A stretch of DNA of 64,000 nucleotides from JBJGXI01 sp045635475 (GCF_045635475.1 NZ_JBJGXI010000018.1:24922-88921); one strand, 5' to 3'. Numbered from the stretch's first letter, positions 32,997 through 42,127 are shown. Made by a program: numbers and translations. The notes: generated by a model not told the origin, from the sequence alone.

Positions 32997-34182
32997 GACA
33001 GTTTACAAACTTCGGCCGAATGATTTTTGGCGAATCGGTGAGCATGAAAGCTGGTTTACGGACATGGCGGCTCGAGGGCTTCATCTGAAAAAGATGGGGA
33101 TCTATTTTGCCAAGTTTGTAAAAGGTGAACCGAAGCAAATGAAGTACAGAATCGAAGTTTCGATAGATAAGGAGATTACATCAGAGCAAATCGAAATGTA
33201 TGCCGAAAGTGGTTGGGATTATGTAACAAGATATCAATTCTTTCATGTATTTTCATCACCTGTTGAACTTAATGCACCAGAGCTTCATACAGACCCTGCC
33301 GAACAATCGTATACATTAAAGGAACTGGACAAGAAATTAGCGAAGAATGCTATCATGATTTTTATTGGCATGCTCCTCATGTTCGGCATCATGTTTTCCC
33401 TGTTGTTTATGAGTGGGACACCCACGTTGAATGTGATTGAAGGCGGTGCTATTCAACAAATTATTACAACGATCTTTTTCGTATATATCACCTACATTAT
33501 GCTGCAGGCATCCTTATCAATTCGGGCATTGCGAAAAAATCTTATCGAAGGAAAAGCCATTGACCATCACGCGCCATGGAGAAAGCACCATCGTCTCCGT
33601 ACGATAATTACGCTACTATTTACAATAGTAATAGGCGTGAGTGCTGTTATCCCGTTCGTACAACTTGCTAAAATGGACGCGAAAACATTGCCAGAAGCAA
33701 GTACCGACTTACCGATTGTTAGATTAGCGGATGTAGAGCAAAATCCGGATTTGATTCGAGCGGAACCGACATATATGCAGGACAGTGTTGATTGGGGCAA
33801 TCACTATTCGTATAATTGGAGCCTATTCGCACCAGTGCAGTATGAAACAGTTGAATCTGGTGTTGTCCCCGATGAAACGTGGCCAGACGGTAGTGGTGAA
33901 TATTCACCAAGCATCGAAATAAAAGTCTATCAACTTCGTTTTCCAGCAATGGCTGAGCATTTGATTTATGATTTAATAGATCGATATGAACATAGAAGCA
34001 ATACTTTTGTAGAAACACAGCATCCTGCATTTGATCTTTTGCTCGTTCATGAAGAAGATGAATCCAAAAAAGTATATGCTTCTAAAGGAAAAGCCGTCAT
34101 TTATGTAGATTATTTTGGCCATGCAGATACAGATGTGATTATTGATAGTATTGTTGAGAAAGTTGATTTGGTTTTGAAATGA
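32989..34182 (+). CDS. DUF2812 domain membrane protein
   Basis: 397 residues from ATG 32989, overlapping the padR stop by 8 bases. The N-terminal DUF2812 unit (DFWRIGEHESWFTDMAARGLHLKKMG, then SGWDYVTRYQFFHVF) is followed by membrane segments near 120-140, 155-175 and 205-225, and an outside C-terminal domain. Partner of PadR regulators; may sense or respond to envelope conditions. Confidence 0.85.
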   Translation: MSKTVYKLRPNDFWRIGEHESWFTDMAARGLHLKKMGIYFAKFVKGEPKQMKYRIEVSIDKEITSEQIEMYAESGWDYVTRYQFFHVFSSPVELNAPELHTDPAEQSYTLKELDKKLAKNAIMIFIGMLLMFGIMFSLLFMSGTPTLNVIEGGAIQQIITTIFFVYITYIMLQASLSIRALRKNLIEGKAIDHHAPWRKHHRLRTIITLLFTIVIGVSAVIPFVQLAKMDAKTLPEASTDLPIVRLADVEQNPDLIRAEPTYMQDSVDWGNHYSYNWSLFAPVQYETVESGVVPDETWPDGSGEYSPSIEIKVYQLRFPAMAEHLIYDLIDRYEHRSNTFVETQHPAFDLLLVHEEDESKKVYASKGKAVIYVDYFGHADTDVIIDSIVEKVDLVLK

Positions 34183-34188
34183 TATGGT

Positions 34189-34273
34189 GGAACGCGGGGT
34201 CAGGTTTATCGTTCCAGCAAGACCTTAAGTTTTTTTCTCATAGACTGGAACAGTAAACCTGACCCTCTGTTCC
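34189..34273 (+). repeat. REP-like hairpin element, copy 12
   Basis: Full, well conserved; begins 7 bases after the DUF2812 stop codon. Confidence 0.95.
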
Positions 34274-34283
34274 ACTTAAAAAG

Positions 34284-34340
34284 TGACAAGTACCAAAGAT
34301 GGACACTTTCTGCAAATTTGTCCATCTTTGGTGCCTGTCA
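34284..34340. repeat. Second type of long hairpin (GGTGCCTGTCA class)
   Basis: TGACAAGTACCAAAGATGGACA pairs almost perfectly with TGTCCATCTTTGGTGCCTGTCA across a 13-base loop. No T run. Unrelated in sequence to the main REP-like family, though next to one; the GTGTCAG hairpin at 16946 is similar at its ends. Confidence 0.75.
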
Positions 34341-34481
34341 GCATGTAATACTATTCCAGAAAATGCCCCTTGTTCAATATAGACATCATCTTCTTATTGT
34401 AGATTAATATCCCCTGTCTCAATTGTCCTAGACAGAAAATCCGGTTATGTCCACCTGAAGCTGTCTCATCTACTTTTCAGT

Positions 34482-35924
34482 CTATTCGAGTCGTGTGATA
34501 ACAAGGTGTGCTGAAACAGGTTCTGTTCCTCCGGCGAGTGGAGTGATGGTAAGAGCCGCGGCATTGTCAGCGGGATTTCTTACAGTGAGTATTGAATTGA
34601 TGCTAGTCGTTTCAACAAGAGCCATTCCTACGATCTGAGAAGTACCGGTCGCTCGCCCAACCACCGTATAGGCTAGTTCTGTGCCATTAAGGGTTAAAAC
34701 CAGTTGGCCAGCTTCAGTCACACTCACCTGAAACAAGACCTGATAGGTGCCGATATCAGCCAAATTAAATGAATCATCACTAGTGCGGGCAATCGATCCA
34801 CCAGGACTGGTTGGCCCATTTTCCGGAAAGTCTACATCTCCACCGGTAGCAACTGTTGCAGCATTATCAGGAGGCATTAAAGCATAAAAATCTGCATAGG
34901 CCAATACACCTCCAGCTGGACCCGCTGCTCCTGTGGCACCTTGGATACCAGTAGCCCCTTGAGGACCAGTGGCACCTGTGACGCCTTGGATACCAGCGGC
35001 TCCTTGAGGACCAGTAGCTCCCGTCACGCCTTGGATACCAGTAGCCCCTTGAGGACCAGTGGCACCTGTGACGCCTTGGATACCAGTAGCTCCTTGGGGT
35101 CCTGTAGCTCCCGTCACTCCTTGGATACCAGTAGCTCCTTGTGGGCCAGTGGCTCCTATGACACCTTGGATACCAGTGGCTCCTTGGGGTCCTGTAGCTC
35201 CCGTCACTCCTTGGATACCAGTAGCTCCTTGAGGACCGGTGGCTCCCGTCACTCCTTGGGTACCAGTAACACCTTGAGGACCAGCGGCTCCCGTCACTCC
35301 TTGGATACCAGTAGCTCCTTGAGGACCAGTAGCTCCCGTCACTCCTTGGATACCAGTAACACCTTGAGGACCAGTAGCACCCGTCACTCCTTGGATACCA
35401 GTAGCTCCTTGAGGGCCAGTGGCTCCTATGACACCTTGGATCCCAGTGGCTCCTTGGGGTCCTGTAGCACCTTGAGGACCGGTGGCTCCCGTTACTCCTT
35501 GGGGTCCTGTTACTCCTTGGGCTCCCGTTACTCCTTGGGGTCCCGTTACTCCTTGGGCTCCCGTTGCTCCTTGGGGCCCGGTGGCTCCTTGGGGTCCTGT
35601 AGCACCCGTCACGCCTTGGATACCAGTAGCTCCTTGAGGACCGGTGGCTCCCGTTACTCCTTGGGGGCCTGTTACTCCTTGGGCTCCCGTTGCTCCTTGG
35701 GGCCCGGTGGCTCCTTGGGGTCCTCCTTGGGGTCCGGTGGCTCCCGTGGCGCCTTGGGCTCCCGTGGCTCCTTGGGGTCCGGTGGCTCCTTGGGGTCCTG
35801 GAGATCCCTGTTGATATGATATTGACTTCACCATATCTCCTTTGATAGGGGGCTTATTGTAGCAATTGTTAGACGAACATTTACAAAAATCATCGGCAAA
35901 TCCACAATTTTCACAAAATTCCAA
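34482..35924 (-). CDS. BclA-like collagen triple-repeat protein
   Basis: About 480 residues from TTG 35924, which follows AAGAGGTGATAC. Cys-rich start (CENC, CKC, NNC), then a long G-x-y region rich in GPQ, GAT, GIQ and GVT (residues about 45-345), then a BclA-type C-terminal domain (VLAYADFYALMPPDN to HLVITRLE) that trimerises in exosporium proteins. The LVGPTLPPIPP-type exosporium leader is absent. The triplet phase breaks once (GPQGGPQ near residue 70). Likely on the spore or cell surface. Possibly sigma-K dependent, which was not tested. Confidence 0.88.
   Translation of the reverse strand: MEFCENCGFADDFCKCSSNNCYNKPPIKGDMVKSISYQQGSPGPQGATGPQGATGAQGATGATGPQGGPQGATGPQGATGAQGVTGPQGVTGATGPQGATGIQGVTGATGPQGATGPQGATGAQGVTGPQGVTGAQGVTGPQGVTGATGPQGATGPQGATGIQGVIGATGPQGATGIQGVTGATGPQGVTGIQGVTGATGPQGATGIQGVTGAAGPQGVTGTQGVTGATGPQGATGIQGVTGATGPQGATGIQGVIGATGPQGATGIQGVTGATGPQGATGIQGVTGATGPQGATGIQGVTGATGPQGAAGIQGVTGATGPQGATGIQGATGAAGPAGGVLAYADFYALMPPDNAATVATGGDVDFPENGPTSPGGSIARTSDDSFNLADIGTYQVLFQVSVTEAGQLVLTLNGTELAYTVVGRATGTSQIVGMALVETTSINSILTVRNPADNAAALTITPLAGGTEPVSAHLVITRLE
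34925..35815. repeat. Tandem coding repeats of the collagen region
   Basis: Built from 9-base triplet units arranged largely in 45-base blocks encoding GATGPQGATGIQGVT. Block identity is very high, so copy number is likely variable between strains. Confidence 0.85.
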
Positions 35925-36183
35925 AAGTATCACCTCTTAATTTAGTATTACTTTTACATTCTATTTAGTAAATTCACATTTTGATTGTGCTTCTTAACTA
36001 ACATCAGAAAACAAGAATGAGGGACAGGTAGATATCACCGAAAAAGCACTCAATTTACTACATCGTGTGATTTTCTCCCAAAATTCCGATACTAAATAAG
36101 GATATAGGGTTGGGGTCTTTGATATTATCACCATAAAGTAGACATAATTTCTTTTTGTGTTAAAGTGTCTAGGATCTGAGACC

Positions 36184-36256
36184 CTGGGGGCAGGTTTCCA
36201 GTAGGACCTTAAGTTTTTTCTCATAGACTGGAACAATAAACCTGACCCTCCGTTCC
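36184..36256 (+). repeat. REP-like hairpin element, copy 13 (left end lost)
   Basis: Lacks the outer left arm; loop and right arm are standard, ending CCGTTCC. Confidence 0.85.
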
Positions 36257-36349
36257 ATTGTCAACGCACTACATGTCGGCTAATGCTTACCGGCTGCACG
36301 GCGCATTCGGGACTTTCACCCTAAAGATGTATGTGCTGCCAGGCGCAAA
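36257..36349 (-). other. Possible 5' fossil of a group II intron
   Basis: On the minus strand the sequence reads TGCGCCTGGCAGCACATAC, then GGGTGAAAGTCCCGAATGCG and GCCGGTAAGCATTAGCCGAC. GGGTGAAAGTCCC is the hallmark of the 5' domain I of bacterial group II introns, and the start GTGCGCC-like also fits. Only about 90 bases remain, ending at REP copy 13, so no reverse transcriptase or domain V is present. Confidence 0.5.
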
Positions 36350-36350
36350 A

Positions 36351-36386
36351 ATAGCCGCAATCCTTTATGGGATTACGGCTTTTTTA
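36351..36386 (+). terminator. Terminator-like hairpin
   Basis: AGCCGCAATCC / GGATTACGGCT stem with TTTTTTA on the plus strand. No plus-strand gene ends nearby; probably part of the decayed insertion. Confidence 0.6.
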
Positions 36387-36476
36387 ATAGGCATATATCC
36401 AATGTAAATTCAGGACATGACCCGCTTATTAATGAAATAATTTTAGAAGCTATAAGATCCTAATCATGCCTTTCTC

Positions 36477-38039
36477 TTATGCGTCTTTAAGAGAACCGGC
36501 TGCTTTAGCTCGAATTCTGGTTGCGTTTCCTGGAAGATATGCTAATGGAACGTCTTCAAAATCAACAATCTCCACTCCAAAGGGATCTGCTCCTGCTGCA
36601 ACTGCTTCTTCCTTTGCCATTTCCTTCGCTAATTCCAAGGTTTTTTCTCTGCCTAATTCATCTAGTTTAAACACTTTTTCTATTTGTCCACTTACCTGAG
36701 AGATCGCAGAGCCAATAGCGTTTGCAACACCAAAGTGGTCTGGACGATGAACAACAGAAGCACCTTTTAATTTTTCTGGGAGCAACACACTTCCACCACC
36801 TACTAATATAACAGGTACGGGATCTGCAGTTGTTTTCATGCGATCAATTGCTTCCTCCACTTGTTCTACTAGCTTTGAAAATGCCTTATCCACCATATCT
36901 TTGTCTAAATCAGCAACCTTAGTAGCGTCTCCAATGTCTCCCATGCCTTTGGCAACAATAATATCTGTTGTTGTTAAGATATCACCACCAAATACATAGG
37001 CTTCTTGTTGCAATCGATAGCCCACGCTGTCAGGCCCTAATTTTACAGAACCATCTTCATTGACACGGACAATCGTTCCGCCACCAATTCCAACAGAAGT
37101 AATATCTGGCATTCTAAAATTAGTACGAACCCCGCCAATTTCAACTGCTAAAGATGATTGTCTTGGAAAGGAATTGACGAGTACACCAATATCTGTCGTT
37201 GTTCCGCCAACATCAACAACGAGTGCGTCCGATTGATTCGTTAAGTACGAAGCACCACGAATACTATTCGTAGGACCACAGGCCACCGTTAAAATTGGAT
37301 ATTTCACGGTATATTCAACAGACATCAATGTGCCATCATTTTGACTAAAGAACACCTTTGCATTAACGCCTTCCTCTTTCAGTGCTTGAACAAAACCATT
37401 TGCAGTGTTCCGAGCTACATCCATAACCGCAGCATTAAGGATGGTTGCATTCTCTCTTTCTAGTAACCCAACACTACCAATTTCACTTGATAGCGAAATC
37501 GCTACATCTTCACCAAGAATCTCTTGGAAAATTTTCTGGGCGTGATGCTCATGCTCCGTTGAAACCGGAGAAAACACCGAAGTGATTGCAATCGAGTCTA
37601 CTTTACCTTTAAGCTCATGTGCTATTTCAGATAAATGCGCTGTATCTAGTTCAGCGATTTCACGTCCATCAAATTCGTTCCCACCTCGAACGATATATAC
37701 GTGTTTTCCTAGAATATTTCGTAAATCATCCGGTACACCAATCAAAGGCTTGATCCCTATCGTCGCAGGTGCTCCAATTCGAACTGCTGCTACCTTATTT
37801 AACCTTTTTCTTTCTACAATGGCATTGGTGCAATGTGTGGTACCTAACATCGCATATATAATATCTTCTTTTGGCACGTTTGCCTCTGCAATTATTTTTT
37901 TCACCGCTCTATAAATACCGGTACTTACATCCTCGGTTGTCGGTTCCTTTGTCTCTGAGATAACGTTATACTGCTCGTCTAGGATAACCGCATCCGTATG
38001 TGTGCCGCCAACGTCTATACCAATACGATATCTACCCAT
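36477..38039 (-). CDS. Hydantoinase/oxoprolinase family protein
   Basis: 520 residues, the HyuA-type subunit of ATP-dependent hydantoinase/5-oxoprolinase enzymes. RIGIDVGGTHTDAVI at the N terminus and VVDVGGTTTDIGVL near 280 are the two actin-like ATP phosphate loops; GTTHCTNAIVER is a family motif. It begins immediately after the DUF917 stop. No HyuB subunit is nearby; DUF917 is the usual partner of this short form. The operon probably takes up and opens a cyclic amide or nucleobase-like compound. Confidence 0.88.
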   Translation of the reverse strand: MGRYRIGIDVGGTHTDAVILDEQYNVISETKEPTTEDVSTGIYRAVKKIIAEANVPKEDIIYAMLGTTHCTNAIVERKRLNKVAAVRIGAPATIGIKPLIGVPDDLRNILGKHVYIVRGGNEFDGREIAELDTAHLSEIAHELKGKVDSIAITSVFSPVSTEHEHHAQKIFQEILGEDVAISLSSEIGSVGLLERENATILNAAVMDVARNTANGFVQALKEEGVNAKVFFSQNDGTLMSVEYTVKYPILTVACGPTNSIRGASYLTNQSDALVVDVGGTTTDIGVLVNSFPRQSSLAVEIGGVRTNFRMPDITSVGIGGGTIVRVNEDGSVKLGPDSVGYRLQQEAYVFGGDILTTTDIIVAKGMGDIGDATKVADLDKDMVDKAFSKLVEQVEEAIDRMKTTADPVPVILVGGGSVLLPEKLKGASVVHRPDHFGVANAIGSAISQVSGQIEKVFKLDELGREKTLELAKEMAKEEAVAAGADPFGVEIVDFEDVPLAYLPGNATRIRAKAAGSLKDA

Positions 38040-39131
38040 TTACTCCTCCCCCTTTCCAGCTAGCTTTTCAACAGGGGTATATGCTACGTCATATCCAAAA
38101 TAAGATGGTCCAGCAATTTCAATTGCCTTTTCTGTTCTCCACTTAGGATCGCAAGGCATGCCAATAACAATACAACGCGCACCGTATCTTAATCCTTCTG
38201 TTGTAATTGGCATTCCAGTTTCAGCATCAAGGACTGCAATTAAATCAGGAGTCACACAGAGCAATTTCTCCTCTGTTTTTGCAAGTAAATGCTCATTTTG
38301 AAAATTCAACTCTAGTTCTTGACCTTTGTAATCCTTTATTCCTTCAATAATGGCTGTACCTCTTGCAAACCCTGTCTCCGTTTTACGGTCTATATCTTTT
38401 ACTTTTCCTTGGAATAGTTTAAATCCGCTAGTAATCTTTAATACTTCATCAATTGCGTCATAGTTTTTCGCTTTCGCTTCTCTAATACTGCGACCAATCT
38501 TTTCTTCTAGGCTTAAGCTATTGCGAATGGCCGATCGTTTGAGGTCTTTCCCCTTCATCGGATAAATGGCTAGCATGACCGATCCGCCCATTTCAATTGT
38601 TGCTCCACGAGCTAATCGTTCCGCCCATACACTATTGATAGTATTTAACAGCATCCCGTTTCCCTTTTCATCTGAAAGAACCATCGGGGTTGCCTCTAAT
38701 CCATCTAGATAAAAGGTCACCATTTGCAGTTCAGGAAATGCACGTCCCATACCGTCACAATCTACCACAGGAATTCCTTGGCGAGCAGCTAAAGCAAATG
38801 GAAGTAATGAATTTACTCCCCCAGCTTCGATTGGCATCGTAGCATAAATTTCTTCACCTAAGTAATCACGCAAGGACTGAAAAGCGGTAACAGCTTCTTC
38901 TCCACTTGGAACCTTTTCAATCATTACGGTCGGAGCACCCATCATAGCTGATGGTACAATCATTGCATCATCAGGAACTTCCTCTGGATCTAGTAGTTTA
39001 ATAGGACCATATTCTTCTATGGCTTGAAGCGCCATTAATTTTCCAATATAGGGGTCACCACCGCCACCTGTGCCTAAAAGTGCTGCACCAACAGCAATAT
39101 CTTCTATCTCTTGCTTGTCCAATAACCTCAT
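38040..39131 (-). CDS. DUF917 family protein
   Basis: 363 residues. GAALLGTGGGGDPYIGKLMA at the N terminus is the DUF917 glycine-rich signature; VVDCDGMGRAFPELQM and EMGGSVMLAIYPM follow. DUF917 proteins accompany hydantoinase-type genes and nucleobase permeases; biochemical role not established. 18 bases after the permease gene stop and contiguous with the hydantoinase gene. Confidence 0.9.
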   Translation of the reverse strand: MRLLDKQEIEDIAVGAALLGTGGGGDPYIGKLMALQAIEEYGPIKLLDPEEVPDDAMIVPSAMMGAPTVMIEKVPSGEEAVTAFQSLRDYLGEEIYATMPIEAGGVNSLLPFALAARQGIPVVDCDGMGRAFPELQMVTFYLDGLEATPMVLSDEKGNGMLLNTINSVWAERLARGATIEMGGSVMLAIYPMKGKDLKRSAIRNSLSLEEKIGRSIREAKAKNYDAIDEVLKITSGFKLFQGKVKDIDRKTETGFARGTAIIEGIKDYKGQELELNFQNEHLLAKTEEKLLCVTPDLIAVLDAETGMPITTEGLRYGARCIVIGMPCDPKWRTEKAIEIAGPSYFGYDVAYTPVEKLAGKGEE

Positions 39132-39149
39132 GAATTCCCCTCCAATTAT

Positions 39150-40463
39150 TTACATGCTTATTGTGTTCGAAACTTTTACCGGCACTACCTTTGAAACAAC
39201 GAACTGTAAAACAAGGGCAACTAGAAATGCATCAAATCCAGAAGCACCTGTTAATGTGAACAATCCAAACCCGTTAGGTGCTGGAGTTGTCATGAACGCT
39301 ACTAAGGCTGCAATCACCCAAACACTTATACCAGGTACACTAACAGCAGTCATATTGTCCAAATTATCAAAGCTATACTTTTGCTTATTTGCAAAATAAT
39401 CTGCTACATAAATTCCTCCAATTGGTGGAATGAGCGTGCTTAAGAAAGTTAGGAATGGAATAAAATTATCGTAAATACCACCAATTGCTAACGCCGTACC
39501 AATTACACCAGCGATAATGGTAAGCACAAATTTTGGTATTTTCTTGAAAATAACCGAAAACCCTAGCGCAGATGAATATAAATTATTATCGTTAGTAGTC
39601 CATTGAGCCAAAATCAATACTAATAATGCACCTGTTCCCCAACCTAGATTTAACATAATCGCCACAATATCCACTTGTGTTGTCGCTTTTGCAATTATTA
39701 TTGAAGCAATAAGCACTAAACTAAATCCTGCAAAAAAACCTACAAAAGATGAAATAACTGCATCCTTTGGTGTCTTTGCATAACGTGAAATATCGGGCCC
39801 TATAATTGCTCCAACTGCAAGCGATCCAATGATCATGGAAACTGCAACACCAATCGTAAGTGGTTCTCCAAACAAGTTATCTAACACTTGACTTTCACTT
39901 GAACCGTTAACCACTTTAAAGAGTGAAGCGACAATCAAAATCCCTAATAAAGGTATAGCTACTATACTTAACTTTTCAATAGCTTTATAACCAATAACAG
40001 CTGTTGTTGTCATTAAAATACCACCAATTAATACAAGGAGCTTCGTGTTTATTTCTACGCCGAACGCGTTATCAATCACCTGTGCAAGACTCGCACCAAA
40101 CAAATCTAATTGAACGCCAAACCATCCAAATAGAGCAATCGCAATAACAACGGATACCGCATAAGCTCCATATCTTCCAAGTGCAAAAGTAGAAACTAAA
40201 GCAGTTGATAAATTAGTTTTTGCCCCTACGAGACCACAAAGTGCACTCAATACTGCAAGTAGGAAAGTGCCTATAAATGTTGCAATAATAGCTTGCGGCA
40301 TTGTTAGTCCACCAGCTAGAGTTCCCCCTAAAATTATTGCAGAAAGTGCAACTATTGCCCCCAACCAAACAATCGATAGAACAAACCATCCTTTTCGTTT
40401 ATCTTGTGGGACTGGTTCTCGCTCATAATCCTTCACAACTTTTTGTTCAGCAGCCTTAGACAT
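39150..40463 (-). CDS. NCS1-family cytosine/purine/hydantoin permease
   Basis: 437 residues with about 12 membrane segments. Starts with a cytosolic EREPVPQDKRKGW, then GAIVALSAIILGGTLAGGLT, the NCS1 helix 1 pattern. IIGPDISRYAKTPKDA is characteristic of CodB-like permeases. Likely imports the substrate of the hydantoinase/DUF917 pair. 31 bases downstream of the TetR gene, so in one operon with it. Confidence 0.88.
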   Translation of the reverse strand: MSKAAEQKVVKDYEREPVPQDKRKGWFVLSIVWLGAIVALSAIILGGTLAGGLTMPQAIIATFIGTFLLAVLSALCGLVGAKTNLSTALVSTFALGRYGAYAVSVVIAIALFGWFGVQLDLFGASLAQVIDNAFGVEINTKLLVLIGGILMTTTAVIGYKAIEKLSIVAIPLLGILIVASLFKVVNGSSESQVLDNLFGEPLTIGVAVSMIIGSLAVGAIIGPDISRYAKTPKDAVISSFVGFFAGFSLVLIASIIIAKATTQVDIVAIMLNLGWGTGALLVLILAQWTTNDNNLYSSALGFSVIFKKIPKFVLTIIAGVIGTALAIGGIYDNFIPFLTFLSTLIPPIGGIYVADYFANKQKYSFDNLDNMTAVSVPGISVWVIAALVAFMTTPAPNGFGLFTLTGASGFDAFLVALVLQFVVSKVVPVKVSNTISM

Positions 40464-40494
40464 ATTATGTCCTCCCCTTTAACCTTAATAATAT

Positions 40495-41070
40495 TTACAC
40501 AGAAATTCCATTCCAGAATTGTTTAAAAAGAATTTCCAATCGTTCATATATTTGTTGCTCGTTGTAGCGTTGCATCTCCCAAAATATCCCGTCCATTAAA
40601 CATTGGAACGCGATAGATAATTCATTACTATCCACTTTCTTGATTTCGCCATTTTCCATACCATATTCAAAAAGTTGATAGAGCAAATCGTATTCTCTTT
40701 TCTCTAACACTTCAAATCGTTTTGCTATATCATCTTTTAAAAAGTCTGGTGGAGAGATGATTAGTCGGATAAGTATTTTGGATTTTATTTCTTCTTGGAA
40801 CTGAAAATTAACAGCTGCTTTTAGAATCGTATAAAGCTGTTCTTTGACAGTTTTACTCTTTTGTAGTTGCATTTCTACAGCAGATAAGTGACCTTCAAGT
40901 GCCTCTTGATAGATACTTGTAAAAACTTCATCTTTATTTTTAAAAAAGGCATATACGGATGGCGCCTTAATCCCTACTTCGCTTGCAATTTCCTTCATCG
41001 TCATCCCACGATAACCATGTTCTGCGAATAATTTAGCTGCTGCTTCTATTATCTGATCTCTAGTTGACAT
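40495..41070 (-). CDS. TetR family regulator
   Basis: 191 residues. N-terminal HTH: RDQIIEAAAKLFAEHGYRGMTMKEIASEVGIKAPSVYAFFKNKDEVF. The C-terminal ligand domain is helical. It is the first gene of the permease operon and probably represses it and itself via the palindrome at 41086-41109. The ligand may be the transported compound or a breakdown product. Confidence 0.92.
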   Translation of the reverse strand: MSTRDQIIEAAAKLFAEHGYRGMTMKEIASEVGIKAPSVYAFFKNKDEVFTSIYQEALEGHLSAVEMQLQKSKTVKEQLYTILKAAVNFQFQEEIKSKILIRLIISPPDFLKDDIAKRFEVLEKREYDLLYQLFEYGMENGEIKKVDSNELSIAFQCLMDGIFWEMQRYNEQQIYERLEILFKQFWNGISV

Positions 41071-41085
41071 AGTGCCTCCTCTATC

Positions 41086-41109
41086 ACCTAACTAACGTTC
41101 GTTAGGTAA
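41086..41109. promoter_or_regulatory. TetR operator
   Basis: ACCTAACTAACGTTCGTTAGGT: near-perfect palindrome centred on ACGT, 16 bases upstream of the TetR ATG, at the expected autoregulatory place. Confidence 0.75.
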
Positions 41110-41229
41110 CTTGCTTAAAAGAATATTATCACACTTGTTTTTAGAAAACAATAATTTTTCTGAATAATAAGTTAAAGGTAAGTGGGATAGCGGATTTAAT
41201 CTTCTAATTGTGCCTTAGTCTGTTTATGT

Positions 41230-41312
41230 GGTTTGCAGGGTCAGGTTTATCGTCCCCGCAGGACCTTAATTTTTTCTCATAGACTGGAACAACAAACCTG
41301 ACCCCATGTTTC
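41230..41312 (+). repeat. REP-like hairpin element, copy 14 (diverged)
   Basis: Left end changed (GGTTTGCAGGGTCAGG), right end GACCCCATGTTTC; loop standard. Confidence 0.85.
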
Positions 41313-41333
41313 ATTTGACACATCCTTTAAAAT

Positions 41334-41370
41334 GTTATATATTTCTAATATAAAGTTATATATTTCTAAC
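41334..41370. promoter_or_regulatory. Direct repeats 21 bases apart
   Basis: GTTATATATTTCTAA occurs at 41334 and again at 41355, two helical turns apart, just before the membrane/XRE gene pair. Candidate operator for the XRE regulator. Confidence 0.5.
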
Positions 41371-41388
41371 ATTTGGTGGTGAATTAAT

Positions 41389-41788
41389 TTGAAGAAGTTA
41401 AAGCTATCGGTATTAGCAGTTACTTCTCTTGGTGTTGTGATTGGAATGTTATATCAAGCTGTTTCCTTATTTCGCAAAAATGACAGTATAGCTGCAGTAC
41501 TTTTTGCTTATTGGATTAGTGAGCTTTATTGGGTTTATTTTAATGATTTCAAAAAGACTTTTGTCTGAACTAAAACAGGGCATCTCTTTTGATGATGAGC
41601 GCTCTAAAAAAGTAAAAATACATGCAGCAGGAACTGCATACTTTTATTCCTTATATATTTGGATTGCTTTACTTGCTTTCCAAAAATACCTCAACAAAGA
41701 TGACATTTTAATTTTAGGGTTGATTGGGATGGGATTAAGCTTATTAATTTCATGGTTGTTTACCAAGAATAAGAAAGGCTTAGAGTAA
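41389..41788 (+). pseudogene. Frameshifted membrane protein (XRE partner)
   Basis: From TTG 41389 (GGTGGTG upstream) the frame gives KKLKLSVLAVTSLGVVIGML and then shifts off frame at a CTTTTTG run (41500-41506). The downstream frame, from 41504, continues LIGLVSFIGFILMISKRLL and ends at 41788. One T fewer would give a continuous protein of about 132 residues with four membrane segments. The downstream half may be translated alone from TTG 41504. Alternatively the extra T is a sequencing error or a phase-variable site. Confidence 0.65.
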
Positions 41789-41994
41789 TGAAGACAAGGA
41801 TTAAGGAATACAGAGCAAAGCATAGTATGACTCAATTAGACCTTGCAAAAGCGGTCGGTGTAAGAAGAGAAACGATTAGCTTCTTAGAAAAAGGTGAGTA
41901 TAATCCATCCTTAAAACTTGCAATAAAAATTGCTCACCAGTTTCACATAAGTGTGGAAGACTTGTTTATTTTTGAAGACAGTGATTTCGAATAA
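41788..41994 (+). CDS. XRE family HTH regulator
   Basis: 68 residues, almost entirely the helix-turn-helix: TRIKEYRAKHSMTQLDLAKAVGVRRETISFLEKGEYNPSL. Small regulators of this type lie next to a multi-pass membrane protein, whose gene here overlaps its start by one base. Probably controls this operon. Confidence 0.93.
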   Translation: MKTRIKEYRAKHSMTQLDLAKAVGVRRETISFLEKGEYNPSLKLAIKIAHQFHISVEDLFIFEDSDFE

Positions 41995-42022
41995 TTTCCA
42001 TTCCAGGAAGGAGGTGCTTTAG

Positions 42023-42127
42023 ATGTTCGTATATCTGTATCACAAAATGAATAAAACTCAACAGCAAATCACATTAGCAATAACACTAATTATATTAATC
42101 ACCGGTTCTTTACTTCTTCTTATATAA
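42023..42127 (+). CDS. 34-residue single-pass membrane peptide
   Basis: ATG 42023 follows GGAAGGAGGTGCTTTAG. MFVYLYHKMNKTQQQITLAI precedes a hydrophobic stretch ITLAITLIILITGSLLLLI. Strong ribosome binding site and operon position after the XRE gene support expression. Possibly a small regulatory peptide or type I toxin-like peptide; no antisense RNA seen. Confidence 0.5.
   Translation: MFVYLYHKMNKTQQQITLAITLIILITGSLLLLI

Noticed and set aside
34925..35815. CRISPR-like periodic repeats
   Set aside because: The period is a coding G-x-y repeat in one frame with no unique spacers.
34941..35819. Plus-strand Ser/Thr-rich open frame of 292 codons
   Set aside because: It is the antisense shadow of the collagen repeats; periodic DNA lacks stops on both strands.
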